A stretch of 64,000 bases of DNA from Sipunculus nudus (GCA_026874595.1 CM049309.1:41121079-41185078); one strand, 5' to 3'. Positions 13,745 through 26,335 are shown, numbered from the stretch's first letter. A program made the numbers and translations. The notes: a model not told the origin generated them from the letters alone.

Positions 13745-16700
13745 TCAGTAGTTCCTGAAAAGAAGTAAAAATAAAATCAGTTTAAAAATTATCAAAATCA
13801 TGTGAAAATTTACATTTCCAGACAGCAGCAAATATTGTAGTTAGTGCATATACTCATTAAAAAGGACTACAAAACTGACAGTTGTGATCCAATGGTTATA
13901 ATGTTTGTCTGACAAGTATCCAAGTAGGTAGAAATTACATATCAAAATATGAAATACAAAATTCAGTTATAAACAATTATGTGTCAAAATAAAGACAAGC
14001 TGACATTTCTCATTCTACTTTATAAAACTGGTATGAAAAATTGTACAGAAGAATAACATTTTATAACTATAAAAATTTCCCTGCCTTTATAACCACCCAG
14101 GCCTGCAACTATAGAAAGTGTGCAAGCATTGTTAAAGTTACCGGATCCACCACCAGGTGGAAGCATATACAAAGACATGTATGACTATGGCCAACATTGC
14201 ACATACTCAGACTCACAAGAGTACGACTTTGCTGTATAGAGATTGTTGAAGTCAAAATCTGATCCCCACAATGCACAGAGGCTTCAAATACTCTGACTGC
14301 ATAGGTATAAATGTAGAAGAGGACAATGTAGTCCGTTCAAGTGTGTTTGATAAGAACTGTTTCGAGGCAAATTACATAAACATGGACGTTTTTGTGTTAA
14401 GGGCTTTATGGAATAAGTAATATTTTGTAGGTTTAGTGCAAGCATGTGCATTTGAGATGTAAACAGAAAGTGATTCCTTGAAATGTAACAAATTTTGATT
14501 CTGAAGTTGAGACAAGTAGTCCCAGCAGTCCCACAATACCCAAACAGAAAAGATTTGTTCTGGTAGAAATGACCTCTGGGCTACGGACTTGTAGTCTACT
14601 GGAGGAGGGCCGTAACTTAAGCTGCCATCAGATGGCTTGTGTTATTTCAATAAAATACAGACAGCTAAAATTATTATAATATTTAATCTTTCAGGTTCAT
14701 AAACTGTAAGGTTAAGAATGTTATTAGACACATGCATATAACTCATCATTTTTCCCCACTCTGTTCAGGCTAAGGGAACTTGCACCAAATATATGCACAG
14801 AATTTTACCTCAGACACCTAAATCTCCCCCTCTCCAACAATGAATGATAATTGTTTTTATATAAATATATTATCTATCACTTACTTTGAAATGATGCCAT
14901 CTCTCTTGGCCAACCTGGTCAAGCTGTCATCAGATTCACCCTGTCAACACAGATAAATATAAAAGTTATATTTAGTTCAAGAAAGTTTGGGATAACCTAA
15001 TCACATGATGTATCCACACACTAAAGTGAGAAAGGAAAATTAGCAGAACTACATAGTCAATATCTGCAACTCCATAAAAAGTAACAATATAATTCATATA
15101 AAGTTGTTCTGTTGGCAAGAGGTCAATGAACTTAGGAAAAAATATAAATGGGCTGATAGTAAGGAATTATGTAACAACCCCTGCTAAAAACATATCTGTA
15201 TTGACACAATTTTATTTTTGTTTAGGCAATATTTACTAAATACTGAGAAAATGAACAAAGGAGGGTGAGAAAAATTCAAACACATCCATCATGCAAATAT
15301 ATGAACCGCTAAAGATTGTGTTGATATTGAAGATGGATCTGAAATTCTTCTGTATTTAATGTAATTTTGATGTATTTACATTTACAAAAAATATATTTTG
15401 TTTTACATCAAGCATCTAGGTAACAGGCAGTTAAATTTAATCTTGATGTTGCAGGACCATCTTATATTTTAAAACAACAACAAACAGGCCAAAACAATCA
15501 GTATATCAAGATAAACTGTATTGAACAGTTCTTCAATATTCCAATTTTACCAAGAGAAATCTCTGACTCACCATCCTTCTGATATTGCCACACACAGCGT
15601 ATGTCTTGTACTGGCCAGTCATTCTTCCAGTTGTGGGGTCAACCTGTATGGAACAAAACATTCTTTAAATAACCTATATAACAAGCATTTCAGTGATATT
15701 AATATATTTACAAATAAAATAAACATAACAAGCAAGTTCAATGAATTTATGTCATCGCTAGCCACACCTGTTGGTGATTAGTGAAACTAAATGTGCTAAT
15801 TCATCATATGAAAAATGAAATATCATATTGTATTTTTATTTTGTGAGACAGACGCTTCAATACCATTTCAAACCAAGGTATACATGAGAACAATCACTGA
15901 CCCAAATTTAAAAGAAATTTGATAAAGATAACGCACAGAAATTAAAACGTGAAGCACAGACAGAGGGACAGACAGACAGACCCAAATCAAGGTCTGCCAT
16001 TCTGAGGAAGCAGGGGACAATACATAATGTTGATGCATTCAATTAGCAAACATTTTCTCCAAAGTGACCCCTTAACCAGTTTATTAAATCAGGGTTCCAA
16101 GCGCTTAATTAATTCATATCTCTTGCCCCAGTCTTTCCTGACACATGTTTAGAATACCAGATTATTTACACTCTAAAATGCCAACATTGCTGCTCATCCA
16201 GTAGATATGCTATTTGAACATGTGATAAAATGTAATGACCATTTTGTCCAAGGTGACTGGTCTTATCAAATCCCCCCCCCCCCTCTGATTTTTCCTTGAT
16301 TTGAATAAAATACTCCTAAATTCACTGACTAGAAAAGGGGGAAATCTGTTTATCCTGACTTTTAGGATGGCCAGGAAGTGGGAACCCTGTCATGTGTTTA
16401 AAAGTTACAGGCTGTCTATCAAACTGTTATGCTCAAACTTCAGTAATATTTTGGAACAAACTACAGTATCTACCTGGTGAAAGCATGCTGCCAGTACCAA
16501 TTATTAAACAGAACTGACAACAAAATTAGGTTTTGGATTATAAATGAAATAATATCAAGCCAGCTGTACTCTTAGGTCTCTCTAAGCTAGATAAGCTACA
16601 AATAATGTGTTTAGCATCATATTAGTGGGGATAAAATTTCGTTAATTCCACATTATCACTGTTTTATTTCACGTGTATTCTATTTTCAATTCTTATAATC

Positions 16701-19700
16701 TCTTTATTTCCCAGTATTTCCCAGGAATTTCTCGGGAATTCCCACTGCCAATATGCTTATTTCCCGGGAAATTAACACCCCTGCATTTTCACAATCTGCC
16801 CATAGTGTAAACAACACAGAGTATATCCCATATGAATTGGTTATATTAAATATTCTGTACGCAATTAGTAAAAATTTGATGACGACTAAAGGCAACATGG
16901 CACAAAAGTGAAAATTCTTGTTCATTATCGGCAGAAAATTTGAAACATTTTATATCATTTAGTGTAGCAGTCTTTGATATACAGGTACCATACAAATTTA
17001 TTATTTATATATCAATAACTTCCTTTTGACAATTGGGCCTTTATTCACTAGGGTTTTATTTTCACAATTATTTCCTCTATCACAAATTTGAAACCCACAC
17101 TAACAGAGGCAACCACAGTATATAAATGCTCTTGTTTCTGTCATTTCAGTTGTACTTTATTAATCAACTTTACAGGTAGTTGTAATCTTATGAGTGTACC
17201 CAAGAGACATATTTTAATGCTTATCATGACAAATTTTACGCCATAAAAAATCCCAATTTACAATGTCTTTCTCATTAAAACAACATGGAAACACCCTATA
17301 AGCTGGGTTGTACCTATGATTTTTTAAGTTACTATTTATTTTTGTCCCCGCCCTTTTTTTTTTACTTACATCAGCAATGTTCAGCTGGATGGAAGCATGG
17401 TCCTTGGCCCCAATGATTCTGTTGCTGGCAGAGCTGTAAAGAAAGACAACGATGGAAATGACAAAGAGTCTGTACTCTTTTCAAGGTAATATACTTAATG
17501 ATTATCATGTTACAAATGTGATCTCATGATACAGGCTGTAAACACTCAATAATCAAATGCCCAGTGACACCTGACGTGAAGTACTGTTTGTGGAGTATGT
17601 GAAGCAAGCAAGTGGAAGACAAGTATGATAAAAATAAGGTGACTGTTGAAATTTCATTTTGAATTGAAGAAAATTACAAAATTAATGATGTAAAAATGTA
17701 AATTTAAACAGTTTGAATTTTTCTTTCTTTAAAATTTCAGATGGATACTTAAATATATAAAGGATATAAATAAAAATGAAATTGAAGACATCAGTAATAT
17801 TCAAAGTAAAATCAGCGTCAGAGGATTCCTTAAAATAGGGCAACTCACTGATCCAGAGAGAAATTTTAAGTCCCCTGAGTATCCAACTAAGAGGTGTTTC
17901 ACTGTCTGTTATGTTTTCCTTCAGTAAGTGGTGCCCCCCCCCCCCCCCTCCGATAGGGGGATTAGTGCCAGTGTATGGCCCTGAGCCGAGACAGTAGAAA
18001 AATGGCACCTATTGACCCAACCATACACATTCCTTTTGCTAAAAGATGAGGCTAATACCAGAACTCCATGGACACAGTTCATAGTCAATAAACGAGTCAA
18101 TGCACTTAAAATTAAATTGACTGCAGCGGAACAACTTCCCGACTGCCTAGCCACCTTAAGCAACAAAACATGTGTTGACCGATGATAGGACAGATAGGTC
18201 GACGAAATTGTTGTCTCCAAATATAGAGAGCTAAGTCCTGACCACATTTTTTGGAAAAGAAGCTGACTTATCAGCTCTGTGGACATTGCAGCATTAACAC
18301 TTTGCACCCTTGTGTTAGTGTATAAGTATCTTATGTAGAACATTTATACTACATATTAACAAGAGGAAGTGCTTTTCACCTCAGTTTATATTAAGTGTTT
18401 TGGTCCACAGGCCATACTGCTCACTGCCACCAAGACATTAACAGAAACCAGTTGATTTGTCACCACAGTTGTTTCATCACCAATTTTGTTCAGTTCTTAT
18501 AAGGTTAATTCATGTAATAAATTATGGTTCACATATTACATAGTATTGGGATTGTTATTAATGTCTATATAATAAATAAAGCAGTGTTCAAATATTGCTG
18601 GAGTTTAATAATTGGAAGTGGCTAAACAGCCGGCAGGGTGCCGGCAGTTTAGTCCATAGCCTGCCATAGGCTAAACCGCCGGCAGGGGAAATTGACCTTG
18701 CCAGCAGTCAAGCCTACTGGCCAAACTGCCGGCAAATTAAAGTATGTTCTAGTTCAGTGTTATACTCTGTACTTTCCATTATTATTTGGACAATGAGCTG
18801 ACAATATAGTGCTGACTTATCAAATAAACTATTTTGCTGGTCCATATATAATAAGTATGTTGATTACTGATGAGTAGGTTCTAAAAGTGCACATTTTTTA
18901 TATTTACAGGGTAGTTTTATATCAATTTTCTTACAAAAACTGTAATATTTACAGAATTGTTTATACATTTTGTGATTAAAATATACCAGAACTGTGAATG
19001 TGTAAGCAGAGACTGTTTACAGTTTATACACTAGTGTACTTAAGAGTAAACAAATAATTAGTGAGTGAAAACAAACAACTCAGGATATGTAAAATAAATG
19101 GCCAAAGGATCAGCTTATTACTTGATCAAAGGTATAATCAAACAATCTTACACCACACCCTATTAAAGCTGTTGAGCCTAACTATTGTGTTGTGGGAAGA
19201 TGCAAGAAATATCCACACCAAATGGCATTTCTTACAAAATGACTATCAAAATATCTAATTTGGTAGGTCTGCACTATATTGTCAGCTCATTGTCAAAATA
19301 ATAATGGAAAGTACAGAGTATCACACTGAAATGGAGCATACAATGTTACATTCATTTGCCAATAGTTCAGCCAGTGGGCTAGACTTTCGGCAAGGTCAGT
19401 ATTCCCTGCCGGCTGTTTAGCCTGTGGACTAAACTGCCAGCACCCTGCCAGCTGTTTAGCCACTTCCTTAATAATTATATATGTAAATTAACAACAAAAA
19501 GGAAGTTTCCAACTACAGTCTTGTTAGACTAATTAAATTTTAAGATAATTTCTAGATAATCTATTAAATTTGGAAAGGGATTAATTTCATGCCATTCATT
19601 TTCAGATTTGATAGAAAATTTAGTGCAAACAGCAAATTTAAAATAAATTTAATTTACACAAATATCACACATAACGTATCCATAGCAACATGTTTTCATG

Positions 19701-20070
19701 AACAGTTTCTTTAATATTAAGGGAATACACATATTTAAACAAAGTTAAGTAAGAAGATATATCATATTTGTATTGGCTTTCCTTAAAGGCATAAATAGCC
19801 ATAATTCATTAATTAGAATGGATCTACATAAAATATATAATTTATCAGATATTATGGATTTCCTCACTTTTACAGATACATATCGTATGGAGCTGATAAT
19901 CCCAGCCAAACGCATGGGTGGAGTGGTGACTAAAATGTACAATCAGATATATCTAACATTTTCATCATCTCTGGCCCTGCTGGCTACTGACTGACATCAG
20001 ATCAACAAACACTGGCTCACCATTTGCGAGGGACGTACATGTCCACGAATTCGCCGGCTTCGTTCTGCAT
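13745..20070 (-). CDS. RPS21: Ribosomal protein eS21 (40S subunit), complete gene with five coding exons
   Basis: eS21 is a small protein of the 40S ribosomal subunit. Coding exons on the minus strand: 20070-20021, 17433-17370, 15643-15572, 14940-14885 and 13754-13745. All have GT-AG introns and together give exactly 83 codons plus stop, the usual length of the family. The product starts MQNEAGEFVDMYVPRK, continues CSASNRIIGAKDHASIQLN, then [20 protein letters not shown], and ends DGIISKNY. Animal orthologues end SKNF, so the tiny last exon (completing K, then N, Y, stop) is well supported. If the last intron were retained, the donor itself would supply a TAA directly after SK. A non-coding first exon lies upstream at about 20245-20206. 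Intron 1 (17434-20020) carries a MULE-like insertion. The neighbouring PDZ gene converges on it from the left. Confidence 0.97.
14199..14592 (-). repeat. Dispersed repeat family Q (inverted relative to the copy at 41.9 kb)
   Basis: The reverse complement of this stretch matches 41915-42312 over its length with moderate divergence. Shared phrases include ggactacttgtctcaac and gtgcattgtggg (as read on the plus strand of the other copy). It lies in the last intron of RPS21. No open frame or class could be assigned. Confidence 0.65.
15838..16022 (-). repeat. Dispersed repeat family R (copy 2, reverse)
   Basis: Reverse complement of the family seen at 7633 and 39124: agacagacagacccaaatca and the gaggaagcaggggacaa end are the complements of the opening phrases of those copies. 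It lies in RPS21 intron 2. Confidence 0.62.
18614..19467. mobile_element. Foldback/MULE-like element with ~200-bp inverted repeats and 9-bp target duplication
   Basis: The ends read GGAAGTGGCTAAACAGC inwards from both sides. The left arm (18614-18816) and right arm (19266-19467) are inverted copies of each other for about 200 bases, rich in GCCGGC-type phrases. The direct repeat TTAATAATT flanks the element exactly (18605-18613 and 19468-19476). Long inverted repeats with a 9-bp duplication are typical of Mutator-like elements; that class call is inferred, because no transposase is encoded in the ~450-base centre. It lies in RPS21 intron 1. Confidence 0.82.
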
Positions 20071-20250
20071 GTTGATCGGTTTAGAATCTGTGCAAGACAA
20101 AAACAATATTTATAGACTTTTATTTTTTTCAACATGACATCAATAACTATTTCATATACATGATAAACGGGTAAATTTTTGGATTTATTGGGCGACTATA
20201 CACACTTGCGACCACGAGGATCCAATGGCTGACCGGAAAAGGAAGTAGAA
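20071..20250 (-). promoter_or_regulatory. RPS21: RPS21 5'TOP-like start, non-coding exon and 5'UTR intron
   Basis: Read on the minus strand, cttccttttccggtcagcc begins near 20245 and looks like a 5' terminal oligopyrimidine start, the translational control element known for ribosomal protein mRNAs. A good donor (gcaa|gtgtgt) ends this exon at 20206. After a 118-base intron, an acceptor (ttgcacag) opens the coding exon at 20087, 17 bases before the ATG. The exact start site is inferred from the pyrimidine motif. No TATA box is obvious. Confidence 0.7.
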
Positions 20251-20592
20251 AGCAACGCGTAGCGCCATCTCTCGTATTAGGCTGACATCTTTGAACTGGT
20301 CTTGTAATCTCTCCTCGCAGCAACAGGTGGCGCTACCCCTCTGCATCAGTGCCGGCCAAAAAAAATCAGTGACAGGTGAAAAGTATATAGCTTTATTGAT
20401 AAGATTATCTTGGTTCCTATAGCATTTCAAGTTTATTTATTGATCAGTACATATTTCAAATATTATATTATCATTATATTAAATATAATATTTATTGCCA
20501 ATGGAGAAATTGCATGTCAAACAAATGACATACGGCACAATTAAGAAAAATAATACTGTGTAAATAAGCGATCAGACTTCAGTGTATATATA

Positions 20593-20597
<5 letters not shown>

Positions 20598-20633
<36 letters not shown>
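20598..20633. repeat. (TA)n microsatellite
   Basis: An uninterrupted run of TA dinucleotides just upstream of the RPS21 promoter region, in intergenic AT-rich DNA. Confidence 0.9.
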
Positions 20634-20638
<5 letters not shown>

Positions 20639-20761
20639 GTATTATAATATATGATGAGATATATAGCGATTAGCACATATGTCAAATATTATTATTATAA
20701 TATAGGAAAAGATAAATAATTATTTCTCTCTGTTAAAATAATTTATTTTCAGTAAATACTG

Positions 20762-21200
20762 TTGACAATAACAGACAATGTGAAAAATTCAGATGTGCCT
20801 GTCAGCAAAAGTTCAGCAATGTATAGAACTATCCGTTTTAAAGGTGTTAAGTTATTGAATACTTACAGATCAGTATTTGTTAAGACCACGTCTATCTACA
20901 TGTTTAAAGAAACGGTTAAACATTATTTAATGTCTCAAAATTTGAATTATTAATTAAATATTACACATGGCTTTCAACTATTCATGCAAATTTTTTTTTT
21001 TACTGCACAATATCTTCTGTTTGCTCTGATTATTAATTTAGTGTAATTAATGAAGGGGAATACCTACACCTCTTTAAGGAGGAGCCCCCTTTGATTAATG
21101 GCATAAAAATGTATATTTGTTTGTAACATATCTTAATGTTTCGAAGCATATGTTTCTATTTGTATTATACCTTGGTCAATAAAGTTCAAGTTCAAGATAT
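20762..21200 (+). mobile_element. 3' end of a CR1/L2-like LINE
   Basis: The frame at 20762-20953 ends with YRTIRFKGVKLLNTYRSVF and TSIYMFKETVKHYLMSQ. This resembles the conserved C-terminal tail of animal CR1/Rex-type LINE polyproteins (a 'kgvklWNsi ... FKk.lkhyLl' pattern). A 3'UTR of about 230 bases follows and ends aataaagttcaagttcaag, a short tandem 3' terminus typical of CR1/L2 elements. It is heavily 5' truncated, with no reverse transcriptase domain attached. The clade is inferred. Confidence 0.65.
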
Positions 21201-21639
21201 TATTACCAATTAGCAATTTGGGTGTCAAACAAATGACATATGGTACAAAATACGATCAGTTCACATCTCATATTAGTATCATAAAATAGGATAAGATATC
21301 ATTGATTGCCTATGAGGAATTTGGGTGTCAAACAAATGACGTTTCACAGTTAAGAAAAAAATAATACTGTGTAAATAAGCATATAATTAAAGACTAGAAA
21401 TAAATTATATTAATGCATTAAAACGCACTGCCCTGGGCATGAATGAGTCCTGTAGCGATTTGTTTTGCACATGCCTTTGCACTGCAAGGTTACTCTTGAG
21501 ATTCAAAGATGAAAGGGCAAAAAGTTAGGCTATTCATCTCTTTGGCCTGCCAGTTTGAAGGGCCTGTGGGACAAGCAGGCAGAGCGTATGTTAGGAAAAC
21601 TACATTATTGGATGTGTCAGGGCTGCGCTGTACCCAGTA

Positions 21640-24395
21640 TAATGGGCTTAAAGTTGGTGGACTAGTGGCCGGTAACGAGTTAGATCCTTTCTAGTCCTCC
21701 TCCTGTACATTCCGGCACCGTCATAGTTTACTGCCTGCTCTGCTGAGCCATCCGTGTGTAGGATTTTTCCCACAGATAATATAAAACAGCTTATGAATTT
21801 AAGTTTATCATCACCAAATGTCTGTCCGAATTTAAAATGATTATTAATTACATGCCAAAACATTATACTGCCAGGCAATGCATTGGGTTTATACATTTTA
21901 CTAAAGATATGGAGGGTTGCAGGCTACTCAACTTCGCCGATGCTTAACTATCTCCATCTCCTTATATGCGGAGACCCTAGCTACTCCCTAAGAGACTCAC
22001 CTACGAGCCACCGGGTGAGGTCCACACCATTTACCCGTTAGCAAGTTAATTATAATGTCCCCCTCTGACCCACTGGCTGTGATTTATCATCCGGGCATTA
22101 ATGGGTGAGTCCACTTATAGGGGGGGGGGGTTCGATTAAGAGTATATGGAATATCCTACACGTGTATACACGGGTCCAGCTCTCATGTGGATTACTGTTG
22201 CTGGTGAGCTCCATGGTTTAAGCCTTCTCTTGACCACTGGTATGGGAGTCCTTTTTTTGGCAACACTGTGAATGCTGCACTGCATCTATGGTGAGCTGAC
22301 ATCATTCCATACCGGGTTCTCAATCCTTGTGGGATACCTCTGGTTTCATGATCCAATATATCTTGAAATCTTTTCTCAGGGATTCTCAACGCTTCAAGAA
22401 GATTTCCCTTTTCAGTGTTCCTTTACCTAGTTTAGTCATTCTGTCCTTTGAACTCCGCAGCCAGGGCGAAGCAACTTGGTATCTCGTCAGTTCTCCAGAG
22501 ATTCAAAAAGACCTGTGGTGGCTTCTAATTCCTGGATAGGTGTTGGCCTCAATGCACCAGTGAAGATTCTGAAGGCTTGGTTTTGTATCTTGTTAACCTT
22601 GTCAAAGTTGGACATGGTTACAGTGCTGAATAAGGTCATACCATACTCCAGAATTGGACTGATTCTGCCGAAGTACGTTTTTTTCTAAGATTATGGCCTT
22701 CTCATCCCAGGATGTCCCGCTATTTCTTTCATGAGCGTGAAACGCACTTAGGCGCTGGATTCAATTTTTTCAGGTTTCCGCCTCCAGATCAGCCTCTTGT
22801 AGGGTTATCCTCTGCTGGTAACTTCAGTCCATATATCCTGTGGGTAACCTTTAATTGTCAGTAGACATTTGTCTGACAATTCCTTTAAGGCATTTAGTGC
22901 AGTTTGAAGTCTACAGTTGGCAATTGTCAGGTAAGTTCCGTTGTGTTTCAAAAGGACCAGATCATCAGCAAAGATGGTACTGTAGACATGGCGTGGAAGG
23001 TTTCTGACAATGTCATTCATGACGATCAGGAAGAGGGTTGGACTAAGAAAACCTCCTTGTGGGATTCCTTCCTTTGGACTGTGTGCTCCATTTACATGGA
23101 ATCTTGCCTTTCCGTTTTAAGTACTGGGAAATCCAATGGAGCATGCACCCAGAAACACTGTTCTTCAGGAATCTCAGTCCATCTTTCCAGATTTCGTCAG
23201 ATTATTTTTCCATGTCTATCCATATTGCTAGAGTATCTTTTCTCTCCTGAAACCCATTTCCAATCCTATGAGCAATATATGTCATATGATCCTCTGTTGA
23301 GTGGTGTTGTCTAAAGCCATCCTGAGGAGGAGTGGATTTTACTAGGGCCAAGAAAGTCTGGATTTGTTCAGCAGTTCCACGAGATTACCGATACAACCTG
23401 TCAAGCTGATTGGCCTATAATTTTCTACCTTGGTGGGATCTTTTCCTTTCTTGTTAAGGGGTCCCATGTCAGCTTCTCGACAGAACTGCGGAACATAATC
23501 TGTTCTACGGCTGTTGTTATAGAGTCCTAACAGTTTTGTCTTTGCACGTAAGCACAGGTGTTGAATATTTGTGGTTTGGGAGTCTGTACTCCATATTGAT
23601 GGTGTCACTGGCCTATTATCCCTGCCTCCCGTCTGGTTAAATACTCCTCTGGTTGCTTAGCGAATTCTAAGGCGGTATGGTTGTAGAGACCCATCTGCGC
23701 GAGAAGAAGAAGGTAGGTGGGTCTTCTGGATGATTCAGTAAGGTTAGCTTGGCTTTAATTTGCCAGTCTTCTAATTCATCTCCTCTTCTGTCTGTTTCCT
23801 CATACCCCAGCAAGGGGAGTGGCTGTTAAATTCGCCTACTGCTATGCAGTTTTCCGCAGGAACGTCAAGTGGCTGTAGAGAGAGGTGTTTGTCTGGTGGC
23901 AGTATAGGTTGAAGATAGTGGTATACTTGATCCGTCAAATATATTGACGACTCAATGAAATTTAGCTTGCTGATTCGTATCGATATACTTGGTAATCTTT
24001 TGCTGGAATGTTAATTTGGACAAGCAGAATTAAGAACTACCCTTTTGTGTCTTTCTTATCTGTCCCTATTGAATGTTTGGTAGCCCCTAAAGGTTAACCT
24101 ATGGTTTGCTTTGAATTAAGCTTCTTGTATATGCGTGCCACGGTTTATATTTTCGAAATGATTTCTTTCTGTCGAGAGGAGATTTTTATGTAGTATATGC
24201 CACTGATTTTAACTGCAGAATATTAAGAGGTCTTATGGTCTCTTCTGTCATTCTCAGCCAGCAACATTTATCTGGCATTTCCGATACCTGGCTCCTCGCA
24301 CCCGGGGCGCGGTTACCACCAGTAGCAAATGATGGGCCCCTTCGAGGCATATAGGGCCCGGCTCTCCACAAACCTGGTGGACTTCACAGGTAGAG
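21640..24395 (-). pseudogene. Dead jockey/I-like non-LTR retrotransposon (EN, RT, RNase H remnants)
   Basis: Minus-strand remnants appear in the right order. Near 23890-23780 is an endonuclease fragment with AVGEFNSHSPCWG. At 23600-23340 is the start of reverse transcriptase with ADMGPLNKKGKDPTKVENY followed by RPISLTGCIGNLVE. At 23070-22800 is the catalytic region GIPQGGFLSPTLFLIVMNDI and FADDLVLLKHNG. At 22660-22480 is the post-RT linker PILEYGMTLFSTVT and NKIQNQAFRIFTGALRPTPI. Near 21770-21650 is an RNase H start with TDGSAEQAVNYDGAGMY. Stops and frameshifts separate the pieces, so it is inactive. EN-RT-RNase H order suggests the I/Nimb/jockey superfamily. The ends are approximate; the GC-rich stretch around 24290-24390 is probably its 5' region. 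Confidence 0.85.
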
Positions 24396-25639
24396 GACCA
24401 TAATTAAGGGCATATAGAATCATACATTTTTATTCATCCATAGCTAATTTATTTATATAAATTTGAATAATAAACCTTTTTATTGTTCACAAGGCACATA
24501 AGTACAAAACAAGAATAAAAGCACGTAAAAAAGTAGTACAGATTAAGAGCGCCAACCCCCCCCCCCTCACCCCCTCAGTATTAGACCAACAATACATTGG
24601 CAACAAATCCGTCATTATTGGCCAAACCTGACTAATAAGAAAAAAAAAACTGCTGACAGAAGGACCAAATAGCAAAATATCCAAATTGTCAAATGGAAAA
24701 ATTTGCATGCTGTTAAATATGATACATGTTTATCATTATATGCATGAATTATAAATATCCTACATTATGTTCTCTGGTTAACATATCGTTAAAATTGACG
24801 ATGTGTTGGACAAATACCACAAATAAAGAGCATATTAAAGATAAAAAAATATATGAAATTCGTCATTTTTTTATATTCTATTCAGAATTAACTCTAACGT
24901 TAAGAAGAAAAGCATTTATCACAACCAATATTCTATTCATAATCAGTTATTGTCTTCACAAAAATGGTATTCTCTTGTCTCTTTTAACCTGCATATACGA
25001 TGTATATTCACCTGAAACTGTATGTGTATATGCGTACGTTCTCATAAAATTGCCTCCTGTTGCCTGATTCATTGCGATAATGAATAATTTAGTCCTAATC
25101 ATTATTTGAGTAAAACTTCTTCTTGGTTAGCTTTGTAATTATTCACTAAATTATACACAAGATCCTGTTTAATCGTTACACGTCCCTACAAACTAGTACA
25201 ATAGGACAGTTACTATACGCACAATACATAAAACTACGACTAAACCATTGAAAATGTATTTACTCCTTCGAAACAAATGCAGAAACCAGAAAGCTTTCAC
25301 AAAGCGCATACCTCCGCCAACACCTGTATCCGCATCCAGGCCCTCAAAATTTCACATTAATTCACTGGAATTCGTTGAACAAAAAACTAGGTGATACATT
25401 AACGCAAAAGGAAAAATGCCTATCCTAAAAAAGAGAAATGAAAATTATCAATTAAAAAACAAACATTGTATAATGTCGATCTTTTGTAAAGGTTCACTAC
25501 GAAATTCAAACTTTATTCAAGCTGTAATATTAATAATTTAAGATGAAACTTGGGAAATTTTGAAGCTTCAGTTATTGCGTCTAATAATACATTAAGACAA
25601 CGAACCAAGAAAATAGCACCGTTGTACAAATACCTTTAA

Positions 25640-25931
25640 AGCAAAAAAAAAAAAATAATAATAATAATAAAAGGTATGGTTCTCAGGCACCGCCTGCGTC
25701 AATTTTAACCTCCGCATCAAAAACTTTTATTTCAATTTTTATCTTTCAAGAAGATAAACAATACAATTTATGTAGTGTTTTTACCTGTTTATCATATTTT
25801 TTTTTCATGCTTTTTCCTGATCAATCCTGACATTATTATCGAAACATACAAATAAGGTAAAAAATAAATTACCGCCCGCCTGCACTGATTTCTCAAGAAA
25901 AGGTGCCTGAGAACTATACCCTTTTTTTGCC
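25640..25931 (+). mobile_element. PIF/Harbinger-like MITE (copy A)
   Basis: Inverted ends (ggtatggttctcaggca at the left, tgcctgagaactatacc at the right) with outer A/T tracts. The right side is followed by TAA. Members at 28451, 29668 and 40080 share the ends and interior. Copies C and D start GGCCAAAA, end (T)GCC and are flanked by TAA, the 3-bp duplication expected for PIF/Harbinger elements. Superfamily assignment is inferred from ends and duplication only. Confidence 0.75.
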
Positions 25932-26221
25932 TAATTGAAGCCGATTTTTTTCTGAGTAGCTGAGCTGACCTGTGATGAAACCATGGGTTTGTTGAACGGT
26001 GACATACAGTTCTCTCAACTAAAACTAACATTTATTTCCTATTTTATGTAAGGTTACAACAAAGTTTGTAAAAAGATCATGGTAATATTTTGGAACTGGT
26101 AATTCAGAATTGTCGGACACTTTCTTAGGCCTAATTCTTCTTTTATACATTTGAAGTAATAAATATAAATATAAACTTATTTATTTTACATGGATTGTAC
26201 AAACAGTTATTATAACTAATC

Positions 26222-26335
26222 GAGGCACTCTCCATGGCTCCGGTGATGGCGTTCGGTAGTCTGCAGAGGTGGAGGAAACCGGAGTACCCGGAGAAAACCA
26301 CCGGCCTTGGACGGGCAACTACAACCCACACCGGT
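26222..26335. repeat. Conserved dispersed fragment containing gtggaggaaaccggagtacc
   Basis: GC-rich island in AT-rich DNA with the phrase gtggaggaaaccggagtacc followed by cggagaaaaccaccggcc. I recognise this phrase as a widespread repeat fragment in marine invertebrate genomes, but I cannot name the element with confidence. Confidence 0.4.

Larger units (their letters stand above)
20510..21385. repeat. Repeated phrase around tgtcaaacaaatgac (three copies)
   Basis: The phrase tgtcaaacaaatgac occurs near 20515, 21222 and 21331. Two of the three copies are followed by aataatactgtgtaaataagc. The copies flank the CR1-like LINE tail on both sides, so the LINE end may have inserted into or moved with this repeat. 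Class unknown. Confidence 0.55.

Noticed and set aside
14690-14752. Minus-strand C/D snoRNA candidate in the last RPS21 intron (atgatga and ctga boxes about 55 bases apart)
   Set aside because: No convincing terminal stem, no internal boxes, and no rRNA complementarity I could recognise. The motifs are short enough to occur by chance.
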